A stretch of DNA of 64,000 nucleotides, taken from assembly GCA_020055645.1 (NCBI GenBank), contig CM034546.1, forward strand, positions 122,066,375-122,130,374, in the 5' to 3' direction. The position numbers and the translations under genes were made by a program. Under the pieces are notes generated by a model that was not told the DNA's origin, did no database searches, and saw nothing but the letters and a program-made list of their open reading frames with translations. Shown piece after piece: positions 50,457-64,000 of this stretch (position 1 is the stretch's first letter; each line of letters begins with the position of its first letter). Source of the DNA: Tomocerus qinae (Eukaryota > Arthropoda > Collembola > Entomobryomorpha > Tomoceridae).

Positions 50457-53400
50457 ATGGAGTGTGCAGAATCATCGCGTGTTGCTGAATATAATTTCAG
50501 TTATCCACGAACAAGCAGAATCCTTGCTGACGATGAAGTTTCCTGCTATAATTCATCCGTCAACTACCACAGACACAAAAGCAACTGTTCCCAAACAGTC
50601 AACTCTCACAATAATAACAATAACACTAACTACAAACATTACCTCAAGACTCCTGGAATCAGAATAAGAAGTTTGCATGCACTTCCATTACAACCCATCT
50701 TCATTTTCGCCACTTTGCTCATCCTAACACTTTCAGTTTGTTGTGCAAGTGACATTAACACATTCAGCAATGGTGAAAATAACCAAAAGCATTGCAAAAA
50801 CTGTTTTATAGAAAGAAACACTACTATTTTCATTGTCACTGATAACCTCACTCATATTCTTCGGAAAATCTCTCAAAAACAAGTAAGATCTTATTACTAC
50901 TTAAATCAACACAAGCTAGATCATTTTTTACCTGTCAAAGTTCAAAAGCAGTGCAGACAGTATGAAATGAATTTATTACATGTAAACCAATTAAAAAATA
51001 ATCCCTGTCAAAACTTTCGGCATTTATCACAGGTGTTTCCAGAAAACTATACCGATAGAAACTTTTGGTTAATTACAAAACAGAGCCTTTATTTTCAGTG
51101 TCAATAGTACACACATGAACACACATGGAATATAAATACACCTGCAATCTACTTGATATTTCTTTGAAAAACATGTTTTTAAAACTAAAAATTAGTAAAT
51201 TGGTAAATGGCATGCAAAAAGTCAATTTATGAGATGGACGATATCGTAACTACAAATTACATTATTGCAAGAGTTCTAAGCCAAAGACTCAGGGACATAA
51301 AAAGCGCAGTTTATTCGTAACTATTAGAACTACTCATTAAATGCAATTAGGTTTTTAGTGCAAGCAAGTAGAAGTAGAAGGCCTAACTAACTAATAGCCA
51401 CTTGCATTAGTTATGATTCCGAGTACATACTAGTAGAGCTCTAGCAATTAGTTCCAGGACTTTATTAGTAGGACTCGATTTTTAGTGGTTTAGAGTTTTA
51501 GTAGGTAGTATAATAAAATTCTGTGGTGGTAGGTGGCTTTGGTGAAATTATAGCTATGTGGCAGAGGGTAGTAAATCTTCTGTACTGTGCATTAAGGACC
51601 TATTGATTTTCCATAAGCTACATTTAGACAGACTGTAGAGCACTTAAGACTAATCCTCTTCGACAAATGCACTTTAATTGCTCATTTTGCTGTTGCACAT
51701 GGGTATGGAGTGTACTGAATGTTAGTGACCTAATAAAAATCTCTTTTTCTTCCAGAGCGATCTCTCCATGGTTCTCTCCGTCAATGTCCAGAACAGCAAT
51801 TTGGGGGATCTAAATTTAAGCGACTTCTATATTTTTCCGAAGCTCGAGAGTATAACAGTGACCAATTGCAGTTTAAGAAAAATCGAAGGCCCTACCCCAG
51901 AGACTGTACTCAATCTCAACATTTCCCATAATGCTCTTAGGAATATCAGCGCTTCTGTATTTATGTCGATGGAATCTAACTACATTGACGAACAGTCAAA
52001 TGGCAACGGGACACTTCTTAAGCTCAAAAATATTGATTTATCCCATAATAATCTCGATGAATTTCCCGAAAATGTATTTCAGTTACAGGAACTCAAATCA
52101 CTAAAGATCTTTGGTAAGAAAGTAACTTTTGAGTAAAAAGTTGAATTTAATTCTAGTAATTTTTGGTTTTCTACGAAATTTTGTTGTTTTGAGATATTAT
52201 TTTCAATTCCTTGCTATAACTGAAAAATTTTCTGTGTAGCAAACCCATTTAGATTAGACTTTGTCTGGGACAGACTTTCTAAGTGGTACTTTACGCCTGG
52301 AATCAACACTTCCATTCTAGTCGATGCAGACGAAGCAGAGTGCGTTAAATATCCTTTCCGTTTCTCTGTTTTGGGGGTCTTGAAATCCAAAAAGGTCAGA
52401 ATCAACATCTGTTCTATATAATTTATAAACAATGACCCTGAATTTAATCGTAGAAAGTAATAACCCGTTTTGTGAATATTGATACACTTTTCACTTTCAC
52501 AAAAGATATGTTTAGTTAGAATTATAGCAATGTTTATGTATCTGAATGTACTATTGAGTAGCAAAGTAATAATCTTGATGTTATATTTTAATTAGACTAT
52601 GGAGGAGACTTGTGACGCACTTGACAAGGAACAATGTCACGGATGCAATCTGAATGGACTACACGTGCAGCAGGGAACAGCCAAAGGATATCCGATTATT
52701 CACACTAGTAAGACAAATTCCACAATCGCCATATCTCTGAGTATTGACTGCTCCTCAAGAAATCTGACTGAGATGCCCGATGTCCCTCTGTACACCTGGG
52801 AACTCAACGTCTCCAACAATCACATCACAGACTTAAGTCCTTTGAGGAATAACAGCAATTACAGTAACCTTATCTACCTTGAAGCGGAAAACAATGATAT
52901 TGATATCGACACTTTAAATGGCTCTACTTTCTTGACCAAATTCTCCTATCTGGGTCTGAGGAATAATCGCATTACATCGGTAAATAAAATAAGTTCTTAG
53001 AATGGCTATTTCACATTCGGTAGCTAAAAAATATAACGGTTGGTGACTTTTCTTGCAGCTGTCTGTGCTCTTTAACTTGTTGGCAAGTCGGGAGAGTGCA
53101 ACTGGCGAAGAGAGAATGACTTTAGGTAACAATTATATAAGCTGTGACTGTGACACTGCGAGAGATGTTAAGGTCAGTCATTACTTTTTCATATTATTAT
53201 TTGTGTCATACCTAAACCTATATTATAAATAATTTGTTTTCTATTTGCAGCCAACCCTCATTAGGCTGAGTAAGAAAATTCATGACGTTAATTCCATATA
53301 TTGTGTGCAAACCTCAGATCACGTTATAGTAAGTTTCAAAATATATATTTACTATTCACTGAAATTTAAGAACTTAGACTCAGATGTCGTAATCATAAGA

Positions 53401-53853
53401 TTTGGCAACTTTGAGACAGATATTATCATCAACAGTGATGATATTTTCGTAGTTTGTGTTATATTGAAGATGATTTTTTTCTGTATACAGCGGGTGAAAG
53501 ATTTAGTATACTCTGACGTCTGCAAACACAGTTTCAATACGGCTACCAACGAGTTTTGGCTTTATGTTCTGATCGCGACGGAAGTTTTACTTATAATTGG
53601 AGTGATTACCAAAGTATGGCACGACCAGAGGCGATTTAGACAGACAGGAATTCTACCTTGGTGCTCAGCAAAAATGCCAAGACTACCTTGTGATGCAATG
53701 CTCGAAGGCCTTAAAGACCATCCCAATCATAACAATAATAATGGTCACCAACCGTTGCAAAGTTCGCAAAAGGAAATGCGCTCAGGCTCCAGTTGCACAA
53801 CCAAGTCTGGAAAATCTAGTCGTTCTTCTTCTGCACAAAGTTCTTCAGTATGA
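50457..53853 (+). CDS. Leucine-rich-repeat single-pass membrane protein, Halfway/Singed wings-like
   Basis: Seven exons: 50457-50882, 51756-52113, 52240-52394, 52596-52979, 53059-53172, 53251-53328, 53491-53853. GT-AG borders and phases agree throughout and give 625 residues. A hydrophobic segment at 79-96 is a signal anchor or late signal peptide after an Asn/His-rich head. LRRs follow (LNLNISHNALRNI, LKNIDLSHNNLDEFP, WELNVSNNHITDL, FSYLGLRNNRITS), interrupted by Cys-containing insert regions. Then come a cysteine cap (YISCDCD...VC), a transmembrane helix (527-547), and a Ser/His/Asn-rich tail after RQTGILPWC. Many N-glycosylation sequons. Length and order recall insect Halfway, linked to hormone-dependent moulting in Drosophila; that assignment is memory-based and tentative. 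Confidence 0.85.
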
Positions 53854-56840
53854 ACTAATGTACAAATGTACCAATGTCAATAATTATTTTTTAAATGATA
53901 TCAAAAATGGTAGCCGATTCTACCATTCAAGTCAAATAATTTTATATCGTGTTAACTGTTATAGTAAATGATCTACCTATTTAATGTATTTACTGTTGTA
54001 TTGTTACCCGGGACTTAATTTGGCCATTCAGCAGTTTATCTACAGTTTCCCGTACAATATAAACGAATTTTGTTAATGTGTTCCTTCAAGTCCCAGTCAA
54101 TGAATATTAAGCACTGAGTTTTAGATTTCTGACAAAATTGTACTAAGAACTGCATTTAGTTTATACAAGCTTTACTAGTGGGTGATATGATAATTTGTTT
54201 TAGAATGCGATCAAATACGAAATGTTTTAAGTGAATGATACTTTTATACAAGCATTTGTTTTATGAAATTAATTTTTATAATTAAATTCCAACAAAAAAC
54301 GTATTTAGTCGTGTAAATTCCTAAAATTGACTTAACATCAATTACTTGTGCGTTGATTTATTAAAAATCCATAACCCTATTGCATAGTAGTGTAAGACAA
54401 GACAACTTTGTCGTAGGTCAGCAATTATATATTTGAATTCTATTACAACTAAATGAAAATCAAATATTAACAAAACTTAAACTAATACCATGTAGTATTT
54501 GAAACATAATACCATTATAATTTGTCCTTTGTAGTGTACATACATCGATTATTTACTTAAAACTATGTCGCTTTCAGTTTTTTTAGTTTCATTTACTCTC
54601 CTATCTGCAGTCAATCATTCGTGAGATAAAACGGCGTACAAACAATCAATAGACATACGCTGATACGTGATAATTATAAAGAAAGTGTTATTCACTGAAA
54701 AAATGGTTAAAATTCATGCTACTAACTGCATGTACCAAATTAGCAGTAAATGAAACAATTTAATCACCAGCCTGTCATATTCGCTTTATTTTATGTGTAC
54801 CTTTATTTGTAGCAGCGACTGTATTACATTTGTACTGTTTTTGTTTTTTCTTACTTATTTTATGTTCATAAACCTACTTCACTACATTATGTTAACATAA
54901 TTATTTGCCTAACTACACCTTTTAATAATGCTGTTACTAAATGACATTATTATAAACTACACTAAATATTTCACGACAAATTGTTGAATATGTACAACAA
55001 TATTCTTCAATAATGCTTGTATAAATAAGATCAGATAGGTTTAGATAAACATGGTCTAGACAGTACTCAAAATTAACTTTCGTACATCATGAAACAATGA
55101 AATTGCATTATTTGATAAAGGTACACACATACTTTTATTAATTATTTAGCATAGCTACACATAATTATTACTTTAAGTTGAACATTTTTACTACTCTAGC
55201 GTGCTAAAGATACTAATGCGATATTATTTTTGTAATTATCATTTTTTTAGTTATATTTTCTCACACTTTATATATTAAGTAATAATCGCAGGGATCACTG
55301 ATCCCGTTAAATAGAGAGATCCATATTAATCGCTGTGTTAAAGTATTTTTAATTCAATAATACGAATACAAAGACTTTACAATAACATTTTTATCGGGTT
55401 AAATAAATTATTTCCTGTAATTTATACTATATACCTAAAATATCACTCAGCAAAATCAATTATACTGAAAACTGCAATAGATCAGACATATTGCAATACC
55501 TTTTAAAAAAGAAAGCTGTTACAAATGCAAAAACGTTTAGGAATATTTTGTTGACAATCAGATATCAATTAATTTATAATCACTGATTTTGAAGCAAGTA
55601 GTCCAATGATAAAAAATTCTTTTTGACCCTACCACATAATTCGAAAACGTAGAAACTCCAATCCAAGTCAAAACTGCATTATAATATTCAATTTCAAAAT
55701 TAGTATGTAATAGGTAAGTACTTAAAATTACATTTAAAATGGTGAGTGACATTTTTTAGCAGATGTGCACTCACAAGCCCAATCAGAGCTCCATCGTAAT
55801 CTCTATTGTTTGTTCACCTTACTCATCACTCGAAAATTTCTTTAGTCAATCAATGCTTGTAGTAACTATATTGGTATCGTTAAAGGAAAAAAGTCTAAAC
55901 CTTAATAAATCACAATTAAATTGTGCCAACCAATGAATTTATGAATTTCCTGTCATACTTATCAATTGGTTTTTTGTTCCAGATTGAAAAGATTAGATTA
56001 TAGAGTTTACATAACCAGAGTATTAATGAGTCATCAGTTACATGTCAGAAATACTTCATTTGGTAACGTTTAGTCTAAGAAACCAAAAGAATTAGTAATT
56101 TATAATCTAAAATTATTTAATTAGGAATAGGAATACAAAACAAATCACTCTAGTTGCATTTAAAGCTAAAGCTACAAAGATAAACTCTACACCTTGACTT
56201 ACTTTATGCTGAATTTCTCAAGAGTTTCGGTAATATCTTATTATTTGCGAGCTCGACTGGGAATTGCTCTAGAGACTTATTTCTAAAAATGATAACTAAA
56301 CTTAAGTGTTAAATTTGTTAATGTTTTAACATATATTATACATATGACCAGAATAACAAACCCTCTGACAATTAATACATCACATTTGCAGTGCTGCTTA
56401 AAGTAAAAGAAAAGAAGAATATTGTAAATACGATTAATAGTACGTCAAATATATCGTGGCTGTGATTGTGAACAGAAACTAAAACTTTGCTGTTTGTTGC
56501 ATATAGTTCGACAATTTGTTTTGTTGGTGTCTACAAAAGTTAACGGTTTGCTGCTTATATTAATATTATTAACACTTATTTAAATTAACAATTACGTGGT
56601 TAAATATATATACATTGGTAATAGTTTTAAGTTATGACGTTTCTACGAATTTTGCTGATTTGAATTCCCACTAATTCAAACTAGTAATTTTTAATGACTA
56701 CTGATCTTTTACAGCTGATTATGAAGGCCAAAGAAGAAATGGACCAGTGAGCGCATACTTCAATCTTCTGATAATTTTGAATCATCGCACAATCCTTAGT
56801 CTAGACAATTTACATAAGCTTACCTTAGCAGGTTAGCATT
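53854..56840. other. Spacer between convergent genes
   Basis: Should hold the 3' ends of the LRR gene and the ARL6IP1 homologue. Very AT-rich; no gene, RNA or repeat recognised. Confidence 0.5.
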
Positions 56841-58086
56841 TCAATTTTTCTTATTTTTGATTCCGAGGAGATTCGACACAGTAAGAACTGCTTTTGACAA
56901 GTAGATTTGCAAAATTCGACGATGCAGAAGTCCCGGGAGTAGTGCGAGAAATACAACTATATATGATAAAATATATCATGTAAATATCTTTAACGAAAAT
57001 GAATAATTTGTCTTTTTATGTAATAAAAATATGTGAATATGCTTATGCTTACTTAAAAGATACATTAAAAATAGGTTATTCACTGCATTGCCAATCCAAG
57101 CCAGAAAGAGGAGTGTGATGACAACAACTGAGGAATACTGCAATTACAATTTTACATGAACCTTTGACATGTCTATATTTTGCATACATAGTTTTAATTT
57201 AATATTCTTGCACATACCACATTCGGACGCTCCTTTTTCCACTCATCAAGAGTAACTTGAAAGTTCCACACTTGAACACTGTAGTAGGCAATCCTGTTTA
57301 CAAATATCGAAAACTTTTTCTCCTTTTCCGAAGTCCAGTCCTCTGGGCTGCTGACAGATTTTGAGACGAGTGGCAATGAGTAGTCAGCAATTGTCACACA
57401 GAGTCCTACTACTGATAACGCAGTTATGACTGATGGCTCCAGATACCACAGCATTCTATACATAGATTTAAAATACAATATTATGCACGAATGTAATTTA
57501 ATTAACATTATATTATGCAAGTGTTTCCAATCTTGATTATGACTTACCCGAAAAAGAAGGAAACAGTGCCTGCCAAAATGCATGGGTAAATGTCCTTTCG
57601 CCATATGAAAATGTCCAGTAGTACTGGGCACAGTTCCCGACAAGGGGTCAACTTGTCTTTGAGTAATTCCTCATTCTGTATTAATAAATTAAGACATGAG
57701 TCAACAAGACACAAAATGCGATTTTAGGATATCGAATTAAATTGTAAACAAAAAAAGCATGACACATCATAATTTTATTACATCATTGGCATTTAGCAAA
57801 CATCATAATTCAGTTCGGTTTCATTTGGTCAACGAGGACAGAAAATATTTACGATTGATAAAATATAAAACATAAAAACGAAACCCAAATCATTAATTTA
57901 CCCATCCCATTCACTATTCCTACTCAAAATATCAGCACCAGTAGTGCCCGGACCCAAGTCCCAAACAAAACACCTAACCATCAGAACCAAAGACAGAGCA
58001 ATCCAGACTTCACAAGGAATCAGATCACTCAGACATCAGAAAGAATTGAGAAAACTTACCACCAATATTTCCATTCTTTTGGTCAT
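56841..58086 (-). CDS. Arl6ip1: ARL6IP1 homologue, reticulon-like ER-shaping protein
   Basis: Five exons, 5' to 3': 58086-58060, 57675-57548, 57455-57218, 57137-57053, 56956-56841. All GT-AG borders and phases agree, giving 197 residues (human about 203). Family landmarks from memory: WRKDIYPCILAG, YLEPSVITALS, ADYSLPLV, WTSEKEKKF, FLAWIGNAVNNLFLMYLL and LALLPGLLHRRI. Two hydrophobic hairpins (about 39-81 and 132-168) would wedge into the ER membrane; the family shapes ER tubules and binds ARL6 and atlastin-type partners. The start ATG (58086) follows TAA directly, which ends a four-codon upstream frame. It is divergent from MRM2. Confidence 0.9.
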
Positions 58087-58101
58087 TTAGCAGCTCTTCA
58101 T
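58087..58101 (-). other. Four-codon upstream ORF abutting the ARL6IP1 start
   Basis: ATG AAG AGC TGC TAA runs in the same frame and touches the ATG of the main frame. If transcribed it would favour termination and reinitiation, or leaky scanning. Transcription start not known. Confidence 0.5.
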
Positions 58102-58753
58102 TGTAAGCTAACAAGTCGCAACGAAAAATGCAGACTTTCGTCTAACTCTTTTCCTATCTGACGTAAGGGTTAAGTTTTCAGAATAAAATTTCCGCTTTGC
58201 CAAACTTCTTTAAATTCAAAACAGTTATTGTTATCAATATTATTGTGAATTTTGATCTTTAGTGGGCAACAACAAATCCAGGATTGCTCATCCAGCAATA
58301 TGATTGCAATTGGCGCGAGGGAGGACGTCTCTTCAAGCAGTTGTAGCCGGAACTGACGCAAGGTGTGGCTGGAGGCTCCCCATTCTATCCTCTATCTGCT
58401 TATCATTACACACTTGCTCATAAAGCCACTATTCATTTGATCCAGTCCAGATTTAATTCACTTTCGTCGTTTCGTCTGCGTCCGTCAAGTCAACTTGACA
58501 AGTATTATTATTATTAGGGTAAATCCAGAAATATTCGTATTCGTATATCAATATCTATTGGCAAATCATATTGTTTCTGAAGATGAGTTAGAGAAATTCA
58601 ATTTTTATGTAGTTATCAATTCTACTGATGCGTATGTGTATAAAGGCAGTAATATGGCAATTAATTTATGGCTTTATTAACATTTACTTGCATTATTATT
58701 GGATAATTGCACATTTAGAATTGCAATGATAATTTTTTATAGATTATACAAAG
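58087..58753. promoter_or_regulatory. Candidate bidirectional promoter, ARL6IP1 / MRM2
   Basis: The two start codons are 667 bp apart on opposite strands. No other gene fits between; the 61-codon frame at 58495 is unsupported. Specific core elements are not evident. A GC-richer stretch lies at about 58445-58495 (TTTCGTCGTTTCGTCTGCG). Confidence 0.4.
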
Positions 58754-60087
<1,334 letters not shown>

Positions 60088-60482
60088 CAACATTATTTAA
60101 GAAGTACAATTTGTATCTAAAACCTAAGTTTTATCAACTGCCAATTGTAAGTACTGAACTGTAGAAAGAAATGAACACACCACTTTCATTTAATGCTATC
60201 TATATTTATTATATCATTATATTTCACAAATGACCCATGAAAGATTGTATTTAGGTATAAAAACTGTACTACTGTGCAAGAGATTAAATACAACACCAAA
60301 TTGAAATTGAACTTATGTGCGTAAGTGTAACACTACATGAGAAAAAAGACGAAACATTATTTTTGTGCTTCCATAAGAGATTCACCAAATTTGGCACATA
60401 AACAAAATGAATTCAAAAAATATTTTTTCGTTCATTTGCATTTCATTCAACAATTCCCATTTTGCTTTTCTGCACTATAAAA

Positions 60483-61316
60483 TCACAACTCCCGGCTCAA
60501 ACTTTCATCTAATTCATTTTCGTCGAAATGAAAATCGCTTTTGAAATCGTTCCTCACATCCAAGAGTTTGACCAAAAACAAAATGAGTGTCATTAGAAAT
60601 TGTTTTAGGAGTATAAAAGGAGGTATAAGCCACTGTATAAATTCAATGGGTAACATTATTAAGTATTTTATTTTCTGTAAAAGCTCGTAGGAAATAATTG
60701 GGATAATAACGGAATGTTTAGTGACATAAATTTGTTTTGGTGGTTTTATAGTTAATTTAGTCACATCTTGATGTCCAGTGGAATGGTGGTCAAGTGAAAG
60801 GATACTGAGATCATGGCGATTATGTGGACCCAATTGTCTTGAAGTTTCCTCTACTGCTTCTGTGTCCACTTCCACTTCGGCAATTGTCACGGAGAGTAAA
60901 GTACACAATAGAAACATGCCTACTCCAGACACAATAAAGGCTGACATAGGAAAAGGCATTTTCTTCTTCAAAGGCACTTTTCTAAACCAGCGGGAAGTAG
61001 GAAAATAAAAAATATTTAAATTTCAGGATGGCAGGTATTTATAACTTTCGAAATTCTTTGTTGTATTTTACCTTGTGCTGCTATTTAAGAGAAGATTGCA
61101 CTTTTGGCACCCGAGCGTTGCACATTCACATGACTGACTGTCAATAATAGGACTCTGTGGCGGTATCCGTTCTACTTGTACTAACTCTTCTTCTGGGACG
61201 TCTAGGATTGGGACAGGGACACTCTCAGTAGGTGTAACAATACAGAAATCCGACTCAGGATGAGAATCTGCAATGCTAACATTTGATTCCTTTTGCATTT
61301 GGGATTGAGGATTCAT
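60483..61316 (-). CDS. Unrecognised membrane protein, 247 aa
   Basis: Two exons, 61316-61072 and 60981-60483, join across a 90-bp GT-AG intron (codon AG|A). I do not recognise the family. Residues 1-60 are acidic, Pro-rich and lack hydrophobic stretches. A compact C63-x-C65-x4-C70-x2-C73 cluster follows. Lys-rich KKK precedes a transmembrane helix at about 95-116. A His-rich, polar loop leads to a long hydrophobic C-terminal region (173-222), probably two helices split by PP (202-203), then an acidic end. Topology prediction is mine. The gene model is supported by phase and compact intron; function unknown. Confidence 0.7.
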
Positions 61317-63115
61317 CCTCTTGGTTCGAGTTCAAAAAAACATCTACAAACTACAAAAATGTGTAAACATCCTCAATTAAACCTTTACCTCGATAACTAT
61401 TGCCGTATCATTCAAGAACATGAAACATCCATCTTGGTGAAATATGTTAGGTTAAAGGCTGGCAGTAATCTATATATAAAATGTGCACGTATCAATTTTA
61501 CTTTTGTTATGTAGGCGAACTGCAGAGAATTATTGCTCTACATTATAAAAAAGGTGGGTCGAGAGAGGTATCCTAAGACGGACAAGATTCACTTACAAAG
61601 TATTCTAGACATGCTATCTATTATTTTCATGAGTGTCTAAATAGCATTCTTTTAGAGACGGGAAAGGAACTCTAGTTAGTGAACATTCATACTCTCTAGT
61701 CTCTACTCGAATGCAAAACAGAATAATAGCATCTAAAATTCTTTATTGATATCGTAAAATTTAATCTAAGTAAATATTAAGGTAGGTACCTACTTTAGAA
61801 TGTATGTTAAGATGTTAAGAATATTAAGATAACAGTATAGAGAAGTTCTAAAATCTAAAACTGTTGCAAAATGCAAGTATATCATCATTTTACAGATAAT
61901 TGCACATGTACTTTAACTACCTAAGTAGTCTACTGTGATTAGATGATTGATATATTCATATGGGAAAATGGAAAAGGTCTGAATGCATCAAATGCATCAG
62001 GTACATCTTTATCTGATTTGTGCTCATCCATCCGGTGTGTATTTTTACACTACTTACCGTAATCTTCAGTGTATTTCTCTACAATGTGTGTGGAATCTTC
62101 ATTTAATTCGTTTCTCTTGAAATGCTTCTTTGGTTATGTAGCTAAATAAATACTATATTCTTACCTTAAAAATATGTAACTATCTTTTCATGCTCAAATT
62201 AAAGTTTTACAATCGTTTATCTACACCATAGTGCATTAGACTGAATAAAGTAAACAACGGATAATATTTTCTGTTACCTGATTCCTTTGATTAATATGTC
62301 TAGATTTTATGTTCTAGAGAAATTCAGTGTGCGTAAACAATAATAGTAATTACAAATCGAGAAATTTAACGCAGATTATTTGCCTCAGGCGAAGTTCAAT
62401 AAGAAAGTATTTTATCTATTGCGATTCTAAGACTGATTTTATCAGCAATTAAAATGTTAATTGTATTGTTACGGTTATTATAGCTTATTGATATGAGTTA
62501 AGCTCTCGCTCTGTATTATAAACTCTAGTCGACTAACTCTACCAAATGATTTTAATTCAACTTCTGTGGGTATCTGCCAATCTATTTAACACCAACGAGT
62601 AAAAGCAACTCTCTTTTTCTCCTGTCCTACCAATAAAAACAAATTCTACGATTTAAATTGCCTTTAACAGACTATTTAAAACACAAGTTATTATTCCTGA
62701 TAATGTTCTATCTAACTAATTGTAGAAATTCTATATCTCAGATTAAGCTTACGCGTATCTCTATAAAACTATAACATAATAATGCAACTATGTCCACACA
62801 ATTATATTATATCTGCTCCGCATGGAGTCTGAAACACACTTTCAGTATCGGTATTAATCACTGTGTACTCGTACATAACAATAAAAAGTCATTTTTATGT
62901 ACTCACACACTAAAACTATTGTGCAAGCATGAAAAGTACGATTTATCGTTTGTAAAATATATCGATCCAACTTATCTTCTATACTAGATTCGTTTGATAC
63001 AGAACTATAACCGACTGCGACTATAATATCTTGGTGTAGGGGGTGTATGTTATTGAATGTTGGCAAACAATTCATACAAGGAGACATTTTAAGATTCTAT
63101 TAACTATTACTTCAG
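61317..63115. other. Spacer
   Basis: Likely holds the promoter of the preceding minus-strand gene in its first few hundred bases. Nothing else recognised. Confidence 0.5.
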
Positions 63116-63606
63116 TACATCACTACTAAAGATAATCGTCTTGTTCGCGTTGCGCGGTGAAATTCGGAAAGTATGTATGTCCTACGGTTCATCCAATCGA
63201 ATTAGTGTGTTCAATAATGTACCCCAACGCTTACCTCCACGTACTAAATATAACATATTTCATAACAAAGCAGTTCAGTTCATGCGTTCTGTATGCAAAT
63301 ATTTCCAGCATGTGCGTGAAAATTTTAAATTTGACCATTTACATTGTTGAAATTATAATACAAAACAATACACTTGCCAAGTACCTCCTCCCTGTCCGGA
63401 GATGTGGACAGTTTTCTAAAACAAAAGTCCCTACACCTATATCAATGTAAAATCTCTACCTCCGACGCCGACCCACTAAATGAGAAACCATGAAAAGTTT
63501 AATTAGAAAAAGCTCTGCATCTGAAATACTTTCTTCTCATCGTATTGCCCCCGTAATACACACTAGCTTTATTTATAACAGGGCCTAGGTCCTGTGACTG
63601 GCTAGT
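63116..63606 (+). repeat. Dispersed repeat, copy 2 (491 bp)
   Basis: Same ordered blocks as 44057-44388, with about 150 extra bases in the middle. It also contains a diverged half of the 34071 hairpin at about 63209-63248. Boundaries are set where similarity to copy 1 ends. Confidence 0.8.
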
Positions 63607-64000
63607 TATAGTTTAGTAGTTAAGGCATTGAATTGAGATGATATTATGCCTTCCAAATGCGGAGGTACGTATAGATTAAGAAAGCAAATAATAAGGATTG
63701 TTTACTAATTAGACGTTGTTAGAAGTTGTTAGCATCGAAATATTACTGTGAGATATGTCAAAATCTTGAAATGTGCATTTTATACAAAATGAGTAATGTT
63801 ACAGAATAATGCCACTAATAATAACCCTGTTTCAGAACTGAAATAATCTATCATTTGTAATAAGTACTTTAAATTTAATTTTAAAAGTTATCTGGAAAGG
63901 CGTGGAAACTAACAATATACATTTTGGCATAAAATGGCCTTAATTCAACTACATGCAATTTCTTATTTGTAACTAGACATGTAATATAATCTTAAGGAAA
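63607..64000. other. Spacer to window end
   Basis: Nothing recognised. Confidence 0.5.

Overview
The window reads as AT-rich, intron-rich arthropod nuclear DNA. The evidence is a chitinase with peritrophin-type chitin-binding modules, a BEL/Pao retrotransposon, GT-AG introns from under 100 bp to almost 3 kb, and long gene-poor spacers. Which arthropod is not decidable from sequence alone; a non-model hexapod is my guess, held with low confidence. I see no tRNA, rRNA or CRISPR array.

Layout. (1) 740-14111, plus strand: the 3' two thirds of a chitinase gene whose first exons, including the catalytic FDGxDxDxE exon, lie left of the window. The GH18 end is followed by a CBM14 domain, about 750 residues of Ser/Thr-rich and acidic linker, and a second CBM14. 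This layout resembles group VI (Cht6-like) chitinases. (2) 14112-38500: about 24 kb without a confident host gene but rich in mobile DNA: a ~180-bp direct duplication, a 190-bp palindrome, a short AT-rich TIR element, a complete 657-bp hAT-type MITE with an 8-bp target duplication, a young but defective 5.3-kb BEL/Pao element, and a ~1-kb foldback element containing a nested hairpin. (3) 38528-39754: a two-exon gene for a 378-residue protein resembling the degenerate second AAA domain of ATAD2-type proteins. (4) 39755-50456: spacer with a retroposon-tail candidate, a dispersed repeat, a ~1.1-kb polypyrimidine minisatellite and a nested TIR element. (5) 50457-53853: a seven-exon gene for a 625-residue leucine-rich-repeat membrane protein of the Halfway/Singed wings type. 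(6) 56841-61316: a compact cluster. An ARL6IP1 homologue (minus) and the mitochondrial rRNA 2'-O-methyltransferase MRM2 (plus) are divergent and 667 bp apart. MRM2 converges on a two-exon gene for an unrecognised membrane protein (minus). (7) 61317-64000: spacer with a second copy of the dispersed repeat.

The host genes are not an operon and share no pathway: cuticle/chitin turnover, ER shaping, mitochondrial ribosome maturation, and an LRR surface protein. Exon structures were assembled by hand from GT-AG sites, phase continuity and resemblance to families remembered from knowledge; no alignment was run. I found no convincing undescribed multi-gene system. The most notable items are the RNase H-deleted but young BEL element, the foldback and nested hairpin structures, the hAT MITE with tandem GC-rich hairpins, the unusual chitinase tail, and the stand-alone ATAD2-like domain protein.
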